NCBI RefSeq assembly: GCF_000716675.1
Contig: NZ_JNXT01000057.1
Span: forward strand, 44,792-108,791
Direction of reading: 5' to 3'
DNA from: Streptomyces alboflavus
Lineage (GTDB): Bacteria; Actinomycetota; Actinomycetes; Streptomycetales; Streptomycetaceae
Length of the DNA stretch: 64,000 nt
Part shown: positions 59,477 to 64,000 of the stretch, piece after piece
Layout of the letters: each line of letters starts with the position of its first letter
Position numbering within the stretch: the stretch's first letter is position 1
The notes under the pieces: generated by a model
Seen by the model: the letters and a program-made list of their open reading frames with translations, nothing else
What the model was told of the DNA's origin: nothing
Databases searched by the model: none
Program-made: the position numbers and the translations under genes

Positions 59477-61417
59477 TCAGACCAGGCGGACCGGTTTTTC
59501 GGGGCGGACGCCCAGTTCGGTGAGCCAGTGGCGGAGCGGCTCGGGGTCGCCGTCCTCGACGAGGGTGAGGACCCGCGGGGCGAGGTCGGCGGCACGCTCC
59601 CCGCGCAGCAGGAGCGAGGGCCCGTCCAACCAGTCGAGCCCCGGCGACGCCCCCGCCGTGTCCACGGCCGCACAGCACACCATCGCCGTGACGTGATCGG
59701 CCAGCAACTCCCGCCCGGACCGCGGCGGTTGCAGCGGGAACAACGGCAGCACCCCGTCGTCCCACAGCGCCTCGTCCGGCCCCTGCCCCGCCGGCGCGGG
59801 CCGAGGCGGCGCCGCGGCCTCCTCCCGGGCCACCTCGGCGCTGAGCCGCGCGGCCAGCTCCCCGCCCGGCCCCTCCGGGGCGTCGACGACGTCGGCCGGA
59901 TCGACGGCGGCGGCAAATCCGGCCTGCGCCAACTCGGCGTCCGTGAGCCCCGCTTCGGCCCCGTCGGCATCGGCGGCACCGGACTCGGTGAGGCCGGGCC
60001 GGGTGCGACCGGCCCCGGCAGAGCCCGCGCCGACCTCGGCCGCCGCCCGCCGCGCCATCGCCTCCGGGTCCGTCAGATGCTCAAGAACGCGCCCGAGCGT
60101 CGGCCCCTTGGGGTCACCCGCCGTCGGGTCGCTGGAGCGGCTGACGCCGAGCGCGTCCAGGACGCGGTGGAGCCGCGCCGCGTCCATCCGCCACTTCCGG
60201 TCGACGACCTCGTCCGGATACTCCTGCCAGGCCACCGGCGCCCAGCCGGGCCCGGGCTCGGCGGGCCCGCCGTGGAACAGCCGGGCGGCGAGCAGCGAGG
60301 CCGCCTCGTCCACCGCGCCGGGCTCCTCGAGGAGGTCGCACGCGGGCCGCTCCCCGAGCCGGGAGGCGAACCCTTCGGCGAGGCGGTCGCGCCGGGAGAG
60401 TTCGGTGAGGGCGGAGACGACACCCGCGTCGAGCCGCGAGGGCCACCGCCCCATGCGCCAGGCGGGCAGCGCGACCCGGGTCAGGAGCCGGTCCCACCCG
60501 GCGTACGCGAGGCCGACCTGCTCCTGGGCGACGATCCGCACGCCGTAGTCCACGCTCTGGGCCCGCTCGGCCGCGGCCGCCGCGACGCCGCGCTCCATCT
60601 CCGCGGCGTGCACGCGGCAGCTGCGCAGGAGCAGCCGCGCCACCTTCCCGACACCACCGAGGACGGTACGCGCGAGCGGCCCGCGCCCCGGCGCCGACGC
60701 GACGGCGACGGCGGCATCGAGGCCGCGTACGAAACGACGGGCTGCGGCTATGTCGGGGTGCGCCGAGGGACCCGTACCCGCGACGACGGGGGCGAGCACG
60801 GCGCGCAGCTCGCCGACGCGCATCCACCACAGGAAGGGCGAGCCGATGACGAGGACGGGGGCGACGGGAGCGCGGCGGCGGGGCGGCCGGGCGCCCTGGA
60901 TGGCCGTGCCGTGGGGCGGGGTGGGCAGCTCCGCGCGCGCACCGTCCGGGCCGGTGCCCGTGCCGGGGGCGGCCGTGTCGGCCGGGGTCCCGTGCGCCCG
61001 GTGGGTGCGGTCCTCCAGCCAGCTGTCGCAGTCCGGGGTGAGAGCTATGGCCGAGGGGGCGGGGACTTCGAGGCGGTCGGCGAGGTCGCGCACCAGGCGG
61101 TACAGATCGGGGGCGGAGGCCTCCGTGATCGGGACGGTCGGGCTCATCGCGGGTCTGGCCCGCGCGACGACGAGGGCGACGGCCCCGGCGCCGAGCAGCA
61201 CGAGCACCGCGAGGACCGTCACGGCCCAGCGCGCCGCGGCCCAACTGCCGCCGCCTATGTGCCCCATGGCCGTGGCGGCGAGCAGCACGACGGCGACGGC
61301 CGCGGGCAGCAGGGCGACGGCCAGCGCCCGGCTGCGGATGCGCAGCACGGCGAGGGCCCGGGAACGCGCGGCCCGCGCGCCCACCTCCACACCCATACCT
61401 GACACGACCGAAGTCAC
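59477..61417 (-). CDS. Membrane protein resembling M48/HtpX peptidase but lacking HExxH
   Basis: 646 residues. Two membrane helices lie near 30-85 (ALAVALLPAAVAVVLLAATA, AVTVLAVLVLLGAGAVALVV). The region DLYRLVRDLADRLEVPAPSA followed by VLVIGSPFLWWMRVGELRAVLA has the layout of M48 peptidases, where the next residues should be H-E-x-x-H; here they are PVVAGTG. Later parts are helical with an acidic, Ala/Gly-rich stretch (430-550), ending RHWLTELGVRPEKPVRLV. It may be an inactive relative acting as scaffold. The start is uncertain: GTG 61417 or the ATG seven codons later. No confident function. Confidence 0.65.
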   Translation of the reverse strand: MTSVVSGMGVEVGARAARSRALAVLRIRSRALAVALLPAAVAVVLLAATAMGHIGGGSWAAARWAVTVLAVLVLLGAGAVALVVARARPAMSPTVPITEASAPDLYRLVRDLADRLEVPAPSAIALTPDCDSWLEDRTHRAHGTPADTAAPGTGTGPDGARAELPTPPHGTAIQGARPPRRRAPVAPVLVIGSPFLWWMRVGELRAVLAPVVAGTGPSAHPDIAAARRFVRGLDAAVAVASAPGRGPLARTVLGGVGKVARLLLRSCRVHAAEMERGVAAAAAERAQSVDYGVRIVAQEQVGLAYAGWDRLLTRVALPAWRMGRWPSRLDAGVVSALTELSRRDRLAEGFASRLGERPACDLLEEPGAVDEAASLLAARLFHGGPAEPGPGWAPVAWQEYPDEVVDRKWRMDAARLHRVLDALGVSRSSDPTAGDPKGPTLGRVLEHLTDPEAMARRAAAEVGAGSAGAGRTRPGLTESGAADADGAEAGLTDAELAQAGFAAAVDPADVVDAPEGPGGELAARLSAEVAREEAAAPPRPAPAGQGPDEALWDDGVLPLFPLQPPRSGRELLADHVTAMVCCAAVDTAGASPGLDWLDGPSLLLRGERAADLAPRVLTLVEDGDPEPLRHWLTELGVRPEKPVRLV

Positions 61418-61904
61418 CCCCTGCTGCCTACAGCTCGGCCGGCGGCCGGAGCCGACGGCGCACGTCGTTGGCGTTGCTCACTCCCCCACTGTGGCACCCG
61501 CCACCGACATCGCAATGCCGGTGGGCTGTTTGGCTGTGAGTGCCTTCCATGCCTTCGCCGCACCCTAGTTGGGGTGCCGGTCACCGTCAGCCGGATGGCC
61601 GACCGGTCACTCGATGGAATGGCTTTGGGCAAAGCTGGCCCGCTCCACGGGAGGCCGGTGAACGACGTGCGGGCCCGTGGGCACGGGCCCCGGGACCGAC
61701 GTCCGGCGCACCGACCGGACCCGCCGCTCCGGCAAGTCGGCGGCCGTCATACGGCGGCCCCAGCGGACACCCTCGGTAACGCCGGACGGGTCTACGGAGG
61801 ACCGTAGACCCGTGGGGCACAGGGGCAGGAGTGACGGGGGGGCGACCCGGGCCATGCGGGCTACGCGGCCTCGGGCCACCCGCTCCCGGTGCCGTCCCGC
61901 GGGG
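61418..61904. other. Intergenic region with two hairpins
   Basis: About 490 bp. GGGCCCGT-GGGC-ACGGGCCC lies at 61671-61690. The purD terminator is at 61786-61813. The rest presumably holds the promoter of the M48-like gene. No ORF with a recognisable family on either strand. Confidence 0.5.
61786..61813 (-). terminator. Terminator of purD
   Basis: Perfect 12-bp arms ACGGGTCTACGG (61786-61797) and CCGTAGACCCGT (61802-61813) with an AGGA loop, 92 bp past the purD stop. Confidence 0.8.
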
Positions 61905-63164
61905 TTACGCGGCGCCGCCCCGCGCCGCCTGCTCGGCGATGTCGGTGCGGTGCTGGGAGCCGTCGAGGCGTACGCGGCCGACCGCCGCGTACGCGCGCTC
62001 GCGCGCCTGCGCGAGGTCGGCGCCGGTCGCCGTCACGGACAGCACGCGGCCGCCCGCGCTGACGACCGCGTCGCCGTCGCGCCTGGTCCCGGCGTGCAGG
62101 ACGTACGCGTCCGGGGCGTCCTGGTCCGCGACGTCGGCGAGGCCTTCGATGGGGTCACCGGTGCGCGGCGTACCGGGGTAGTTGTGCGAGGCGATGACGA
62201 CGGTGACGGCCGCGTCGTCGCTCCAGCGCAGCGGCGGCAGGTCGGCGAGGGTGCCGTTCGCCGCGGCCAGCAGGAGGCCCGCGAGCGGGGTCTTGAGGCG
62301 GGCGAGGACGACCTGGGTCTCGGGGTCGCCGAAGCGGGCGTTGAACTCGATGACGCGGACGCCGCGGCTGGTGATCGCGAGCCCGGCGTACAGGAGCCCG
62401 GAGAAGGGGGTGCCGCGGCGGCGCAGTTCGTCGACGGTCGGCTGGAGCACCGTCTCCTGCACCTCGTCGACGAGCTTGGGGTCGGCCCAGGGCAGCGGCG
62501 AGTAGGCGCCCATGCCGCCGGTGTTGGGGCCTTCGTCGCCGTCGAGGGCGCGCTTGAAGTCCTGGGCGGGGCGCAGCGGGACGACGGTCTCGCCGTCGGT
62601 GACGGCGAAGAGAGAGACCTCGGGGCCGTCGAGGAACTCCTCGATGACGACGCGTCCGCAGGCGAGGGCGTGCTCCCTGGCCTGCGCGATGTCGTCGGTG
62701 ACGACGACGCCCTTGCCCGCGGCGAGGCCGTCGTCCTTGACGACGTACGGCGCGCCAAAGGCGTCGAGGGCCGCGTCGACCTCTTCGGGGGTGGTGCAGA
62801 CGTAGCTGCGGGCGGTGGGCACGCCTGCGCCCGCCATCACGTCCTTGGCGAAGGCCTTGGAGCCCTCCAGCTGCGCGGCCTCCTTGGACGGCCCGAAGCA
62901 CGGGATGCCCGCTTCCCGCACGGCGTCGGCGACCCCGGCGACCAGGGGCGCCTCCGGTCCGACGATCACCAGCGCGGCGCCGAGCTTCGTGGCGAGCCCG
63001 GCCACGGCGGCGCCGTCGAGGGCGTCGACCGGGTGCAGCTCGGCCACGTCCGCGATCCCGGCGTTGCCGGGGGCGCAGTGCAGGGCGGTGACCGCGGGGT
63101 CGAGGGACAGGGAGCGGCACAGGGCGTGTTCGCGGGCACCGCTGCCGATGACGAGGACCTTCAC
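61905..63164 (-). CDS. purD: Phosphoribosylamine-glycine ligase
   Basis: 419 residues. An ATP-grasp enzyme: [100 protein letters not shown] and [20 protein letters not shown]. It makes GAR from phosphoribosylamine, the product of PurF. The ATG at 63164 begins the conserved KVLVIGSG. It is separated by 110 bp from the upstream dnaX gene. Confidence 0.97.
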   Translation of the reverse strand: MKVLVIGSGAREHALCRSLSLDPAVTALHCAPGNAGIADVAELHPVDALDGAAVAGLATKLGAALVIVGPEAPLVAGVADAVREAGIPCFGPSKEAAQLEGSKAFAKDVMAGAGVPTARSYVCTTPEEVDAALDAFGAPYVVKDDGLAAGKGVVVTDDIAQAREHALACGRVVIEEFLDGPEVSLFAVTDGETVVPLRPAQDFKRALDGDEGPNTGGMGAYSPLPWADPKLVDEVQETVLQPTVDELRRRGTPFSGLLYAGLAITSRGVRVIEFNARFGDPETQVVLARLKTPLAGLLLAAANGTLADLPPLRWSDDAAVTVVIASHNYPGTPRTGDPIEGLADVADQDAPDAYVLHAGTRRDGDAVVSAGGRVLSVTATGADLAQARERAYAAVGRVRLDGSQHRTDIAEQAARGGAA

Positions 63165-63274
63165 GGGGGTCAGCCTAGCCCGGCGGACGGGGTGCCTTTG
63201 TTCGGGCGTCCGAGGCGGGGCGCGCCCGGGGCTTGTGGGTTTCTCCAGGTGAGGGGCTCGGACCTGGAGGTTCC

Positions 63275-64000
63275 CTATTCGTTCGTGTACTCCTCGACGA
63301 CCGTCGCGCCCAGTTCCCGCACGATCAGCTCATGGCCGGAGAGGGCCGAGTCGACCAGGTCCGGGTCGTCGTCCTCGGGGATGTCGTCCTCGGGGGCGAC
63401 GTGCTCCGGGGCTCTGGACGGCGGGGCCTGGGCGGGCGCGGGGGCCGGGGGCCGCGACTGCCCCTGCTGGGGGGCGGGGGGCGCGGACGCCGACTGGGCG
63501 GGACCGGGCTGCTGCGGGGCCGGGGTCGGCGACGGTGCGGGGGACTGCGGCGGCGCGGGCTGCTGCGGGGCGGGGCGGGGGGCCACGGGGGCGCCGCCGA
63601 ATCCGCTCGCCGCGGGTGGCGGTGCCGAGCCGCCGGAAGGGTCGACGATCGCCTCGACCTTCCACTGCACCCCGAACTGCTCCGTCAGCGCCTGCCGCAG
63701 GACGTCCTCGCTGCCGCTGGACGCGAAGTTGTCCCGGGCACCGGCGTTCACGAAGCCGAGCTGGAGCGTGGTGCCGTCGAACCCGGCCACCTGGGCGTTC
63801 TGGCTGAGCAGGATCCAGGTGAAGCGGCGGCGGTTCTTGACCGCGTCGAGGATGTTCGGCCAGAGGGAGCGGGGGTCGGGGCCACCGCCCGTGTACGCGG
63901 CGGCGGGGGTGGCCGGGGCCGGCTGGGCGACGGGGGCCGGGGCCGCGTACGGGTCCGGGGCGGCCGGGGCCGGGGCCTGGGGTGCGGCGGGGGGCTGGGC
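63275..64000 (-). CDS. dnaX: DNA polymerase III gamma/tau subunit, C-terminal part only
   Basis: The gene is cut by the right window edge; about 241 C-terminal residues are visible. A Pro/Ala-rich linker leads to [20 protein letters not shown], then [20 protein letters not shown] and [20 protein letters not shown], the helix-strand domain seen near the end of actinobacterial gamma/tau proteins. A second Pro/Gln/Ala-rich stretch follows, and an acidic end [13 protein letters not shown]. The ATPase domains lie outside the window. Identification rests on this domain and on the known purD neighbour. It loads clamps during replication. Confidence 0.85.
   Translation of the reverse strand, partial: AQPPAAPQAPAPAAPDPYAAPAPVAQPAPATPAAAYTGGGPDPRSLWPNILDAVKNRRRFTWILLSQNAQVAGFDGTTLQLGFVNAGARDNFASSGSEDVLRQALTEQFGVQWKVEAIVDPSGGSAPPPAASGFGGAPVAPRPAPQQPAPPQSPAPSPTPAPQQPGPAQSASAPPAPQQGQSRPPAPAPAQAPPSRAPEHVAPEDDIPEDDDPDLVDSALSGHELIVRELGATVVEEYTNE

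Overview
The window is high-GC actinobacterial DNA, almost certainly a Streptomyces chromosome. The evidence is strong third-position GC bias, GTG and TTG starts, a BldC-type developmental regulator, valine dehydrogenase, a second Lsr2-type protein, mycothiol-type enzymes, an AfsR/SARP regulator and very long antisense shadow ORFs. From memory, the gene order from the DEAD-box helicase to dnaX matches the core stretch around SCO4096 to SCO4067 of S. coelicolor; this was not checked by alignment.

Layout. (1) 1-3933: the end of a specialised-metabolism-like locus, with a truncated isochorismatase-fold hydrolase, an FAD/NAD(P)-binding protein preceded by an array of 14-bp iterons, and a DRE-TIM acyltransferase of the isopropylmalate/homocitrate synthase class. 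(2) 4018-8759: a MocR-type regulator, a divergent MFS exporter and a second MFS exporter broken by an in-frame TGA, bracketed by two near-identical 25-bp direct repeats and ending beside tRNA-Lys. (3) 8852-14308: core genes: tRNA-Lys, a DEAD-box RNA helicase with an arginine/glycine-rich tail, a lipoprotein, a small zincin, a membrane metallophosphoesterase and tRNA-Glu. (4) 14310-29388: a 15.1-kb insertion between tRNA-Glu and tRNA-Asp. The last 17 bp of the tRNA-Glu region recur (16/17) at 29389-29405, as expected for attL/attR. It carries an O-methyltransferase, an AfsR-like regulator, an epoxide-hydrolase-like enzyme, TetR and MarR regulators with visible palindromic operators, an SDR lacking usual catalytic residues, two SMP-30-type propellers, a DUF1611 protein and several wrecked genes, but no intact integrase. 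(5) 29444-41005: core genes again: tRNA-Asp, tRNA-Phe, a CcdA/DsbA-type thiol-redox pair, hrpA, a second identical tRNA-Asp, bldC, vdh and a DUF3073 gene. (6) 41143-64000: the purine region. purM-purF, purL-purQ-purS, purC and purD are all on the minus strand, interspersed with a META-domain lipoprotein, a mycothiol-type enzyme, a TetR gene, an ArsR-type regulator paired with an M23 peptidase, lsrL, two tRNA-Gly genes, an ABC exporter with a sensor kinase/response regulator pair, a third tRNA-Gly, a dimethylformamidase-like protein, an M48-like protein without its zinc motif, and the 3' part of dnaX.

How it works together. purF, M, L, Q, S, C and D cover most of the path from PRPP to SAICAR. 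The 4-bp overlaps purS-purQ and purQ-purL fit the stoichiometric FGAM synthase complex. The ABC transporter, kinase and response regulator form one overlapping operon behind an inverted repeat that could be the regulator's own site. DsbA-like and CcdA-like proteins overlap by 4 bp and form an extracytoplasmic thiol system. No textbook defence system or CRISPR array was seen. The most unusual items are the tRNA-Glu island with its gene fragment abutting the attachment site, the 14-bp iteron array, the opal-interrupted transporter, and a 25-bp intergenic repeat family.
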